Origin: RPQK01 sp041946865
GTDB lineage: Bacteria > Acidobacteriota > UBA6911 > RPQK01
Direction of reading: 5' to 3'
Length of the DNA: 14,145 nucleotides
Assembly: GCA_041946865.1 (NCBI GenBank)
Contig: JBHGBF010000140.1
Coordinates: 1 to 14,145, forward strand
The notes under the pieces are model-generated. The model was given only the letters and a program-made list of their open reading frames with translations, was not told where the DNA came from and made no database searches. Position numbers and translations under genes: made by a program. Below are positions 7,524 to 14,003 of the stretch, one piece after another (position 1 is the stretch's first letter; every line of letters begins with the position of its first letter).

Positions 7524-8926
7524 GAAGCGGCGCTCGGAAGATATGCGCCCTGGTTTTCTGTCGCTCGCTGCCTGCCGGCATCCAGCACCGTCTCCAGCAC
7601 GGGGCGCATGAGACCGAGAAGGCCGGAATGGATCATCACCACCCAGAACGGTTCGAGCTTCTTCCAACCTCCGGCATACGCCACATGGCGGAGGAAGGGT
7701 AAGAAAGCGTGCTTGGTTGAGGCGGCGCGCGCGATGCTCGACCATCGATAGAAGTTCGTGTAAGCCTTCCAATAGCCTTCTTCGAGCTGTCGGGGCGTGA
7801 GGCGCGCCGGCATGTAGACACAGTGCCGTGTGTCATACAGGTTCCAGTCGTGGGTAAAGATCCTCCCCTCGGCCCGCATGCGTTCGTAAAGCCGTGTCCC
7901 GGGGTAGGGAGTCAGGATGTGAAACGTGGCGGTTTCTAGCCCGGCCTCCACGGCCCAATCCACGGTGCGGTCGAACACGTCCGGCCCGTCATGGTCCATG
8001 CCGAAGACGAAGCTTCCATTGATCATGATCCCGCGGTCATGCAGCATCTGGACCGCGAGCCGGTAATCCTGCCTGAGGTTTTGCCACTTTTGTTGCTCGG
8101 CCAGCCCTGCTGGATTTAAGGTCTCAAATCCCACGAACAGGCTGCGCAGGCCGGATTCGGCGGCCAGATCGAGTAACTCCGGGTCCAAGACCGTCTTGAC
8201 TGTCCCGGCCGCCTGCCAAACCCGCCCCATCCCCCTCAGCCCGCTGAGAAGCGCGACCGCAAAGCGGCGGGTTCCAAAAAGATGATCATCCAGGAAGTAA
8301 AGATGGCGGCCGGGCAGGTTGTCGATTTCTTCAAGCGCTCGATCGACAGTCTCGGTGTAAAAGGACCGTTCGCCCGTGAAGAACGAGTCCTTGTAACAGA
8401 AATCGCAGTGATGAGGACAGCCGCGCGATACGACCAGCGAGTTAGGGACCAGGTAGCGGCTGCGCTTGAAAAGGTCCCGGCGCAACAACGGAAGGCCGGC
8501 AAGCGTCCGCATGCTCGACTGGTAGCGGCCTGCAGGATTTCCCTCGCGGAAATCCCGCAAGAACTGCGGCCAGCTTTGTTCTCCCGGCCCGAGGAAGAGA
8601 GTGTCCGCGTGAGTGGCCGCTTCTTCGGGCAAAGCCGTCACGTGAAGCCCTCCGAGGCAGACGTAAGCGCCACGCCGGCGGTAGTAGTCAGCCAGCTCAT
8701 ACGAGCGCGAGGCGGAGGTGATATACACCTGGATCACTACCAGGTCCGGCCGGTCATCCAGCGGCACCGGCTCGACGTGCTCGTCGACCAGCTCGATTTC
8801 ATCATCGGTTCCGAGGTAGCCGGCCAGGGTGGCAAGGCCCAGGGGAGGAAACAGGGAGTACTTGATAGGCCGGAAGTAAGGGCTTTTCGCTTCTGTCAAC
8901 GCCGGAAGGATCAGTTTGACGCGCAT
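7454..8926 (-). CDS. B12-binding radical SAM protein
   Basis: 490 aa from the ATG at 8926, which has GGGG about 8 nt upstream. A longer frame to 9085 exists, but it would run into the regulator gene and its extra N-terminus does not resemble the family. Residues 1 to about 130 look like a cobalamin-binding Rossmann domain, with FPPLGLATLAGYL at 26-38, LVVIQVYITSA at 62-72 and GGLHVTALPEEA at 92-103. The radical SAM core follows, with the 4Fe-4S motif C170-x3-C174-x2-C177 (SRGCPHHCDFCYKD), then YFLDDHLFG (210-218), GFETLN (266-271), NGSFVFGMD (303-311) and TPYPGT (339-344). Members of this class methylate unreactive carbons or phosphorus or rearrange rings. The substrate of this subgroup is not known to me. 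It lacks the extra cysteine clusters of sulfatase-maturating enzymes. An operator-like palindrome lies directly upstream. The last ~35 residues are low-complexity and overlap the convergent gene. Confidence 0.9.
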   Translation of the reverse strand: MRVKLILPALTEAKSPYFRPIKYSLFPPLGLATLAGYLGTDDEIELVDEHVEPVPLDDRPDLVVIQVYITSASRSYELADYYRRRGAYVCLGGLHVTALPEEAATHADTLFLGPGEQSWPQFLRDFREGNPAGRYQSSMRTLAGLPLLRRDLFKRSRYLVPNSLVVSRGCPHHCDFCYKDSFFTGERSFYTETVDRALEEIDNLPGRHLYFLDDHLFGTRRFAVALLSGLRGMGRVWQAAGTVKTVLDPELLDLAAESGLRSLFVGFETLNPAGLAEQQKWQNLRQDYRLAVQMLHDRGIMINGSFVFGMDHDGPDVFDRTVDWAVEAGLETATFHILTPYPGTRLYERMRAEGRIFTHDWNLYDTRHCVYMPARLTPRQLEEGYWKAYTNFYRWSSIARAASTKHAFLPFLRHVAYAGGWKKLEPFWVVMIHSGLLGLMRPVLETVLDAGRQRATENQGAYLPSAASQIPGQRNNRFKTKTTTPTGVRS

Positions 8927-8942
8927 GTTTACCCCATCAACT

Positions 8943-8959
8943 ACTTTGCATAGTAAAGT
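8943..8959. promoter_or_regulatory. Operator-like palindrome upstream of the radical SAM gene
   Basis: ACTTTGCATAGTAAAGT has 5-bp inverted arms (ACTTT/AAAGT) around a 7-bp centre. It lies 16 nt before the radical SAM ATG and contains a possible minus-strand -10 (TACTAT, 8955-8950). It shares 13 of 17 positions with the reverse complement of the element at 10070-10086, including the unbroken 10-mer TACTTTGCAT. The winged-helix regulator encoded directly upstream is the obvious candidate binder (inference). Confidence 0.55.
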
Positions 8960-9017
8960 TTTAAGAACCAACAAAAAGGCGAGACCGGCTGACCGGGCAG
9001 CCGGGCGGTCTGTTGCT

Positions 9018-9404
9018 TCATCCTCGGGCCAATTCGCCGCCGTCCGGCGCTGATCGCTCGGGGGTGCTCCTTTCAAACGTTTCAATCCGTTCGGCCGCCT
9101 GCTTGAGCACGGCTTCGAGCGCTTCCAGGTACTCCATGAAACGAATGCGGCCGTAGCGCGACATCAGGATCGTGGTCCTGGGCCGGTTTCCGACAAAGGT
9201 CTTTCGGATGTGCACGGCACCCGCGTCTTCGAGCGACTTGAGGTGCCGGCTCAGGTTGCCGTCCGTCGTGCCGCAGAATTCGCGCAACTGGTGAAAGCTC
9301 AACCCGTCCGGCGACCCCAGAAGGGATGTCATGATGGCTGTCCGAACCGGCTCGTGGAAGATGCGCTCGAGTCCGGAAAAAGGATTTTCAGTCTTTGGGT
9401 CCAT
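9018..9404 (-). CDS. Winged-helix transcriptional regulator, HTH_27 / ArsR-MarR-like
   Basis: Small DNA-binding protein of 128 aa, fully covered by one winged-helix domain of the PF13601 (HTH_27) type. The N-terminal helix (about 11-29, LERIFHEPVRTAIMTSLL) leads into the recognition region LSFHQLREFCGTTDGNLSRHLKSLEDAG (35-62). The wing follows with KTFVGNRPRTTI (68-79), and a C-terminal helix (about 83-111) is likely for dimerisation. I chose the ATG at 9404 because domain homology starts there; a longer frame reaches 9446 but only adds residues inside the upstream gene. The start overlaps the upstream membrane gene by 17 bp, implying translational coupling. No metal-sensing cysteine cluster or separate ligand domain is visible. 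Related proteins are usually repressors. Two matching palindromes flanking its operon suggest autoregulation plus control of the radical SAM gene. Confidence 0.9.
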   Translation of the reverse strand: MDPKTENPFSGLERIFHEPVRTAIMTSLLGSPDGLSFHQLREFCGTTDGNLSRHLKSLEDAGAVHIRKTFVGNRPRTTILMSRYGRIRFMEYLEALEAVLKQAAERIETFERSTPERSAPDGGELARG

Positions 9405-10050
9405 AAGAGTTACCCGTCCTGGCGAAGAAGCTCGACAAGGGAGCATCCGGCCTGCGGTTGTAATGAAAAATAAAGCCGCCCACCCATTCTCCGAGGAAAA
9501 ACACCAAGGCGGTCCCCCAGGGGGACGTAAAGGAAACGCCGGGCGCCAGGAGAAAAAAGGCGCCGCTGCTGATGTAAAAGACGCCGAGGGGCCAGATAGC
9601 CCTGGGGAGGACCCGTCGCGACGAAAGGTTGGCGAGGCCGTACAAGGCCATCCAGGTTCCGAAGAGCAAGTCGTACGCTCCTCGCCGCACGAGGACCGCG
9701 CTCAGAAGGCCGCCGACGAGCAGCGGCGGAAAGGCGTCGATGGTAGGGATCAGCCGCCTGAGTTCCCTCTTGTGCGCCGGATGACCGAGAAACCAGTAAA
9801 GCAGAGCGCCGTAATTTCCGACCACGGCCACGGCGAGGACCGCCAGCCACCCGGCCAGGTGAGCCTCCACCGTACGCGGAAACCCCGGGCGGGTCATCGC
9901 CCAGGCAGCCAGCAGCGCCGCCGTTCCCCCAATTGCGCGGCTGCGACCCGAGTAACCGGTGAACCGTTCGGCTTCCAAAACCCGCCGTTTAAGCTCCCGG
10001 ACCTGCCTGATCGCGTCATGCACATGACTGGCCACGCTCCCTGTCTCCAT
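9388..10050 (-). CDS. Six-helix membrane protein paired with the HTH regulator
   Basis: 220 aa from the ATG at 10050; a TTG at 10083 lies inside the operator and upstream of the -10 box, so it is unlikely. An N-terminal amphipathic segment (about 5-35, rich in Arg and Glu) precedes roughly six membrane helices near 38-53, 66-87, 107-122, 126-142, 150-170 and 178-196. The last ends in GGFIFHYNRRPD. No enzymatic motif is visible. Small membrane proteins directly coupled to HTH_27 regulators recur in Acidobacteria-like genomes (from memory), and their role is not known to me. The gene leads a probable unit with the regulator, with a 17-bp overlap. It has a candidate -10 box and an operator-like palindrome immediately upstream. 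It could be a sensor partner of the regulator or its regulated output. Confidence 0.82.
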   Translation of the reverse strand: METGSVASHVHDAIRQVRELKRRVLEAERFTGYSGRSRAIGGTAALLAAWAMTRPGFPRTVEAHLAGWLAVLAVAVVGNYGALLYWFLGHPAHKRELRRLIPTIDAFPPLLVGGLLSAVLVRRGAYDLLFGTWMALYGLANLSSRRVLPRAIWPLGVFYISSGAFFLLAPGVSFTSPWGTALVFFLGEWVGGFIFHYNRRPDAPLSSFFARTGNSYGPKD

Positions 10051-10056
10051 GCCGCC

Positions 10057-10062
10057 AGTATA
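10057..10062 (-). promoter_or_regulatory. Candidate -10 box of the membrane protein gene
   Basis: TATACT on the minus strand lies only 6 nt before the ATG at 10050. The best -35 is TTGCAT (10083-10078) with a short 15-nt spacer, and it falls inside the operator-like palindrome. The RNA start would fall at or next to the A of the ATG, implying a leaderless transcript. Confidence 0.45.
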
Positions 10063-10069
10063 CTCTTTT

Positions 10070-10086
10070 ACTTGGTAATGCAAAGT
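10070..10086. promoter_or_regulatory. Operator-like palindrome upstream of the membrane/HTH unit
   Basis: On the plus strand this reads ACTTGGTAATGCAAAGT, and the minus strand gives ACTTTGCATTACCAAGT. It is an imperfect dyad (ACTT...AAGT) and matches the 8943-8959 element at 13 of 17 positions when aligned in the right orientation. It covers the probable -35 region of the membrane protein gene. A bound repressor would therefore block polymerase (inference). Confidence 0.55.
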
Positions 10087-10117
10087 ACTTCTTTTGGAGT
10101 GCCCTTGGCCGGAGTCT

Positions 10118-12295
10118 TCAGTTCCCGGTCTTCGTCCCGGCTGCTGAACAGCCGGGCAGAATCCTGATCTGTTGATAGGCTGCGGCCAGTTCCCGGTTAT
10201 CCGCGCTGATGTTCAGCTCGAAAGGCGATCTGGCGGCCGAGTGGCGCAATTCAAGGAGGTTCAAGGACCGGTTCGCGAGCCCGGACGGTATGCAAACGGA
10301 GTAGTCACGCCAGTTCGGGCTCAGCCACAGCTGTCCGATCACCCGCTCGTTAAATCGTACGGTCAACGATTGGTTGCCGGCAGGCGGGAAGGCGGAGGCT
10401 CGAAAAACCAGGCTCTGAGCCTCTTCACTCCGGCCCGAATAATACAGAAAAGACCGGGCGCCGAGGGCCCACTGCACGCGCCCCGGGTGTTGCCAATTCT
10501 CCGGTTCTCCCCAGCCATACCCTGTGTTCCTGGCGCTGTGCGGGTTATTGGCGGCGTCAAAAACGACGGCAGGATCGCTGATTCCAGGCTGGTCCTCAGT
10601 CCAGGCCCCATGAAGCCGGACCTGGTCAAGCGAAACGCCTCCGCGAACCGACCGGACCAGAACCAGAACAGGCAGGTCCTCCGGTAAGAAGAAGGGACTC
10701 GAAAGTGTCCGGTAACCTGTCCCTGTAACCAGCAGTCTGGCATGACTCAGAGTCGTGACCGTGCCGCGGTCTTCCGCTACCACGGCCAGGTCCAACTCGG
10801 CATCCTGCCCCGGGGGGAAGGGAGAGCCCAGAACCTCACAGCGACCGTAGCCTCGAGGAAGCATCTCGTGAGGGACGAAGAGAATCCTTTGTGACTCATG
10901 ACCGGGTGAGCACCTGGCAACCAGGCCGTTAGCCGCCCGGCTGTCTTCCGCCACTTGGGCCGGCGGACAGAGGAACTCCTCAGCCTCCAGGGTCAACGCG
11001 ACGGCCGGCTCTCGGAAGAGGCCGGCCGCGCCGGCGACCAGGGCCATGCCGAGCGTCGGGATCCCGGTTTTCCACCCCGAGTTCCAGATCAATCTGAGCC
11101 CGTGACTGATCGCAACCGCGCAAAGCACCAGGATCAACGGGAGAGACGGAATCGAGAAACGGCATGAGGACAGGTACAGCAGGTGGACGGACATCATCAA
11201 AGCCACCACGCAAGGCACCGGCCAGAGCCTGCCTCTGAGCTGCGGTGATCGAAGAATCAGAAACGCGCCCGCCAGCGTGAACAGCGCCGCCAGCAGGCCT
11301 CGAGCCAGGAGCAGCGACCAGGAGTACGGCACAACCCCGCCGGCGACCCGGTGGATGAAAAGAGCCAAGGGACGGGGCACGTTCCAGCCGTCATAAAGAA
11401 TTCCGAAATAATAGCCGGCCTTGCGCACACCGAGCCTCAAGGTCATGAGCGGATGAGACGCGATAAACGGCCATCCCGAGGGCGTTCCCATCCCTACATG
11501 AACAAAATTGAAAGTGCCGTTGGCCCGCGGATTGTTACCGAAGCGCAGGGCCAAATCCCCTTTCTCAGAAATCGGGATGACTCGACCAGTGGCCTGATAT
11601 CTCCAGGCAGTCGAAATGCCGAGCCCCCCGCAGGGGATCAGGGCGACTATCAGCGCGGCTGTCACCTTCTGCCGCCTGGTCAACCGGCGGTTGGCGAATG
11701 GAACCAGCAGCAGAACGGGAAGAGCGGCAAAGACGGTCTCCCGGCTGAGTATTGCCGCGAGCAGAAGAACGGCCCCGCAGGCATATCTGAGAAACACGTG
11801 CCGGGTGTCAGGGAGACTGGGAACCAGCAGGCAAAAAACCGCCCAGAACAGCAGGAAAGCGACAGGAACCTCGTATTGAACAGTAGCACTGTACGCGCCG
11901 AGCAGGGGAGACCACGCGACCAGAAGGCCGGCAACAACCCCTTCCAGCTCTCCCATGAACCGCACTCCCAGGCGCCAGGCGCCGAGCGCCGCTCCTGCCG
12001 TCAGCAGGCAGAAGGTCATCTTTGCAGCCAGGACCGACCCTCCGCCCACACCGTACAACCCGGCGAGCAACATGATGAACCCGAGAGGCTGGAACGGAGG
12101 GATCGAAGACAGGTCCCCGCTCTGGAGCAGGAGCCGGCTCAGGCGGTCGTACTCCACGGTGTCAATGCCCAGATTCCAGCAACTCAGACCATGGGCGTAG
12201 CGCCAGGCAAAGGATATGTTCGAAACTGTCGCAGCCAGCACCAGAACGCCGAAGACGGCACGAAGAACCCTTCTGCCCTTATCGCGCTGCGTCAT
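10118..12295 (-). CDS. GT-C glycosyltransferase-like membrane protein with C-terminal beta-rich domain
   Basis: 725 aa from the ATG at 12295. The frame stays open to 12484, but the added residues are polar and unlike the family, and a good promoter lies just upstream of 12295. Residues 1 to about 430 hold about ten to twelve membrane helices. The first periplasmic loop has GIDTVEYDRLSRLLL (43-57), in which Asp45 and Glu48 are candidate catalytic acids. Later landmarks are SRETV (184-188), GNNPRANGTF (253-262) and SCRFSIPSLPLIL (377-389), as in GT39/PMT-like polyprenyl-phosphate-sugar transferases. The remaining ~290 residues are soluble and rich in predicted beta strands. One section (about 575-705) with WALG...SLVFRASAFP...LTVRFNERVIGQLWL...RDYSVCIP reads like a carbohydrate-binding-type sandwich. 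It presumably moves a sugar from a lipid carrier onto an extracytoplasmic acceptor. The substrate is unknown. A perfect 8-bp hairpin lies in its last codons (10136-10156). Confidence 0.8.
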   Translation of the reverse strand: MTQRDKGRRVLRAVFGVLVLAATVSNISFAWRYAHGLSCWNLGIDTVEYDRLSRLLLQSGDLSSIPPFQPLGFIMLLAGLYGVGGGSVLAAKMTFCLLTAGAALGAWRLGVRFMGELEGVVAGLLVAWSPLLGAYSATVQYEVPVAFLLFWAVFCLLVPSLPDTRHVFLRYACGAVLLLAAILSRETVFAALPVLLLVPFANRRLTRRQKVTAALIVALIPCGGLGISTAWRYQATGRVIPISEKGDLALRFGNNPRANGTFNFVHVGMGTPSGWPFIASHPLMTLRLGVRKAGYYFGILYDGWNVPRPLALFIHRVAGGVVPYSWSLLLARGLLAALFTLAGAFLILRSPQLRGRLWPVPCVVALMMSVHLLYLSSCRFSIPSLPLILVLCAVAISHGLRLIWNSGWKTGIPTLGMALVAGAAGLFREPAVALTLEAEEFLCPPAQVAEDSRAANGLVARCSPGHESQRILFVPHEMLPRGYGRCEVLGSPFPPGQDAELDLAVVAEDRGTVTTLSHARLLVTGTGYRTLSSPFFLPEDLPVLVLVRSVRGGVSLDQVRLHGAWTEDQPGISDPAVVFDAANNPHSARNTGYGWGEPENWQHPGRVQWALGARSFLYYSGRSEEAQSLVFRASAFPPAGNQSLTVRFNERVIGQLWLSPNWRDYSVCIPSGLANRSLNLLELRHSAARSPFELNISADNRELAAAYQQIRILPGCSAAGTKTGN

Positions 12296-12303
12296 GGCGC
12301 GTG

Positions 12304-12331
12304 ATTGTACCAAAAGAGTCGAGCTCGACAA
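12304..12331 (-). promoter_or_regulatory. Candidate promoter of the GT-C gene
   Basis: On the minus strand TTGTCG (12331-12326) and TACAAT (12309-12304) are spaced by 16 nt, with 4 of 6 and 5 of 6 consensus matches. The -10 box ends 8 nt before the ATG at 12295, leaving room for almost no leader. This also argues against the longer frame that begins at 12484. Confidence 0.5.
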
Positions 12332-12378
12332 GGAATGAGAGTTGACGCCCCTTGAGACGCCCTGCATAAAGCGCGCTC

Positions 12379-12416
12379 GCGGCTCCCCACCGGCGACCCC
12401 TCCCTGCGGGAGCCGC
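12379..12416. repeat. Inverted repeat with 9-bp perfect arms
   Basis: GCGGCTCCC (12379-12387) and GGGAGCCGC (12408-12416) are perfectly complementary across a 20-nt loop. AATTTTC follows on the plus strand. It lies in the divergent gap between the GT-C gene and the VOC gene, so no plus-strand transcript is known to end here. It may be a REP-type element or a weak terminator. Confidence 0.4.
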
Positions 12417-12432
12417 AATTTTCTCTCCCCTT

Positions 12433-12472
12433 GTCGAAATCTTCCTTTCTGGTTCGACATATAAGCCAGAAA
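12433..12472 (+). other. Two overlapping, mutually exclusive hairpins
   Basis: GTCGAA/TTCGAC (12433-12438 with 12453-12458) and TTTCTGG/CCAGAAA (12446-12452 with 12466-12472) share sequence, so only one stem can form at a time. This is a possible switch in a leader upstream of the VOC gene, but it lies more than 100 nt before that ATG and the promoter is not located. The structures could be chance. Confidence 0.25.
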
Positions 12473-12581
12473 AGGGAGAAGCAAATAAGGTCAACACAAA
12501 GAGGCTGGCTCTTCGCTACGACGTGAGACAAGGGCTGGAGCTGGATGCCAAATCGAAAAACGAGGAGGAGTAACAATTGTC

Positions 12582-13055
12582 ATGCAAAAGATCACTCCGT
12601 TTCTTTGGTTCGACAACAATGCAGAAGAAGCAGTCCATTTCTACGTCTCGATTTTCAAGAATTCCCGGATCATCAACATGTCCCGATATGGCGATGCCGG
12701 CCCCGGGCCAAAGGGCGCCGTGACGGTCATAACATTCGAGCTCGAGGGACAACCGTTCATGGCTTTAAACGGGGGACCGCAGTTCCAGTTCACGCCGGCC
12801 ATCTCGTTCCTGGTCAACTGCGAAGGACAGGAGGAAGTGGACGAGCTTTGGGACAAACTGTCGCAAGGTGGCCACAAGCAGCAATGCGGCTGGCTGCAAG
12901 ACAAGTATGGCCTTTCGTGGCAGATCATTCCCACTGCCTTGGGCGAAATGCTGAATGACAAAGATCCTGCCAAATCACAAAGAGTGATGCAAGTAATGAT
13001 GCAAATGCAGAAAATCGATGTGAAGGGACTGAAAGAAGCGTACGAGCAGGCGTGA
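12582..13055 (+). CDS. VOC-superfamily protein, PhnB / 3-demethylubiquinone methyltransferase-like
   Basis: 157 aa covering a complete PhnB-like (PF06983) glyoxalase/VOC fold. The N-terminal ITPFLWFDNNAEEAVHFYVSIF (4-25) is the family signature. Then come ITFELEGQPFMALNGGPQFQFTPAISF (50-76) and, near the end, CGWLQDKYGLSWQIIP (102-117), all typical of PhnB-like proteins. The length is normal for the family. Despite the name, no methyltransferase activity has been shown for most members, and the function here is unknown. A strong purine-rich GAGGAGGAG (12562-12570) precedes the ATG by 11 nt, slightly longer than ideal. The base composition is a little less GC-rich than its neighbours. It stands alone between a divergent GT-C gene and an intergenic palindrome, so genomic context gives no function. 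Confidence 0.92.
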   Translation: MQKITPFLWFDNNAEEAVHFYVSIFKNSRIINMSRYGDAGPGPKGAVTVITFELEGQPFMALNGGPQFQFTPAISFLVNCEGQEEVDELWDKLSQGGHKQQCGWLQDKYGLSWQIIPTALGEMLNDKDPAKSQRVMQVMMQMQKIDVKGLKEAYEQA

Positions 13056-13352
13056 GCTGGAGGCGCCTTCTGGTGGCCGGAGGTGGTTCTTCGGCTACGA
13101 AGCGCGCTTCGTAGCGCGTCCCGAACTTTTTCATTTCCGCCACCTGACTCCAGCGATTATAGCAGTGATCGTCGGACAGGGGTCGGACCTGGGAATGTCT
13201 GTTGCGGAGTATGGGTCACGGGCTGCGGACCAGCCTTTCACCCGAAACCGCGTCCTGCCAAGCCGCCAGCAGACCAGGAAAAGGGGCAGGACGTTTCCGC
13301 AGCTGAAACTTAGGAGGCCTCTGTTCGTACTTGATCAGCAAGGAGGAGACAG
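13056..13352. other. Intergenic region with palindrome, no gene seen
   Basis: 297 bp between the VOC and DUF2911 genes. It contains the 22-bp palindrome (13094-13115) and a wider AGGTGG/CCACCT pair (13081-13086 and 13140-13145) that brackets it. The open frames across it show no recognisable domain. No clear promoter hexamer pair was found for the DUF2911 gene. Confidence 0.6.
13094..13115. repeat. Perfect 22-bp palindrome
   Basis: GCTACGAAGCG (13094-13104) is followed at once by its exact reverse complement, with no spacer. CTTTTT occurs about 10 nt downstream (13125-13130), so it could act as a terminator for the VOC gene. It is also compatible with a REP-family element or a dimeric protein binding site. 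A partial match (CTTCGCTACGACG) occurs near 12511-12524. Confidence 0.55.
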
Positions 13353-13985
13353 ATGCCACCACAAGGAGTCACTATGCGCCTGCTTAGATCCACACTGGTG
13401 TTGGCTGTCGCTGCGGCGATCGGAGCTGCGGCCTTTGCCGAGCCGCAAACCCAGTCGGCGCCGGCGGCAGGAGATCAACAAGCCCGCCCGGCGCCCACGC
13501 GGCGCAGCCCGCACGAAACGATCAGCACAGTTATCGGGGACCGTCGGACCGGCAACCGAGTGACCATCGTGTACGGTCGTCCGTATACCAAGGACCCGCG
13601 GTCGGGCGAGCCGCGAAAGATCTGGGGAAGCCTGGTTCCCTACGGCAAGGTCTGGCGCACCGGCGCGGACGAGGCCACCCTGTTCATTACTCAGAAGCCT
13701 GTCGTCTTCGGCCAGGTCACCATTCCGGCAGGGGCTTACACGCTCTTCACGCTTCCCGCGGAGGACGGGACGGCCAAGCTCATCTTCAACAAACAGCTCG
13801 GCCAGTGGGGCCTTCAGTATGACGAGACGCAGGATTTAGCCCGAATCGACCTGAAAAAAGAGGCGCTCGAGACACCCGTCGATCAATTTACGATGGCCAT
13901 CGAGAAGAGCCCGGACGGTGGCGGAATCCTGAAGCTCATTTGGGAAAACACCCAGTACTCGGCCCCGTTCACCGTTGTGCAGTAA
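13353..13985 (+). CDS. Secreted DUF2911 domain protein
   Basis: 210 aa. An N-terminal Sec signal peptide (hydrophobic core STLVLAVAAAIGAAAF, about 13-28) has a likely cleavage after AFA near residue 29. A Pro/Ala/Gln-rich linker (to about 50) leads into a full DUF2911 domain (PF11138). Landmarks are SPHETISTVIG (52-62), VTIVYGRPYTKDP (69-81), WGSLVPYGKVWRTGADEAT (91-109), IPAGAYTLFTLP (125-136) and GILKLIWENTQYSAPF near the C-terminus. DUF2911 proteins are exported and of unknown function. Two starts are possible: ATG 13353 with AGGAGG 6 nt upstream, and ATG 13374 with AAGGAG 5 nt upstream. Both keep the signal peptide. I list the first because its Shine-Dalgarno is stronger. No terminator is visible after the stop; the tandem repeat begins 18 bp later. 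Confidence 0.93.
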   Translation: MPPQGVTMRLLRSTLVLAVAAAIGAAAFAEPQTQSAPAAGDQQARPAPTRRSPHETISTVIGDRRTGNRVTIVYGRPYTKDPRSGEPRKIWGSLVPYGKVWRTGADEATLFITQKPVVFGQVTIPAGAYTLFTLPAEDGTAKLIFNKQLGQWGLQYDETQDLARIDLKKEALETPVDQFTMAIEKSPDGGGILKLIWENTQYSAPFTVVQ

Positions 13986-14003
13986 TTGCAGGAGGTTCCC
14001 GGG

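Noticed and set aside
7454..8926. Radical SAM gene as the anaerobic sulfatase-maturating enzyme for the sulfatase at 176-1705
   Set aside because: It has an N-terminal cobalamin-type domain and lacks the extra C-terminal cysteine clusters of anSME. It is also far from the sulfatase and on the other strand.
8282..8953. Plus-strand open frame of 223 codons opposite the radical SAM gene
   Set aside because: It is the antisense of a conserved domain region and has no recognisable fold or ribosome binding site.
9331..10167. Plus-strand open frame of 278 codons across the membrane protein and regulator
   Set aside because: It runs antisense through two coupled genes with clear domains and covers the promoter/operator region. 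Its sequence is low-complexity and polar.
11351..12304. Plus-strand open frame of 317 codons opposite the GT-C gene
   Set aside because: Its composition is Gln/Arg/Pro-rich, typical of the complement of a hydrophobic membrane gene. No domain is seen.
12296..12484. N-terminal extension of the GT-C protein to 12484
   Set aside because: The added 63 residues are polar and unlike the family. A TTGTCG-16-TACAAT promoter sits just before the inner ATG at 12295.
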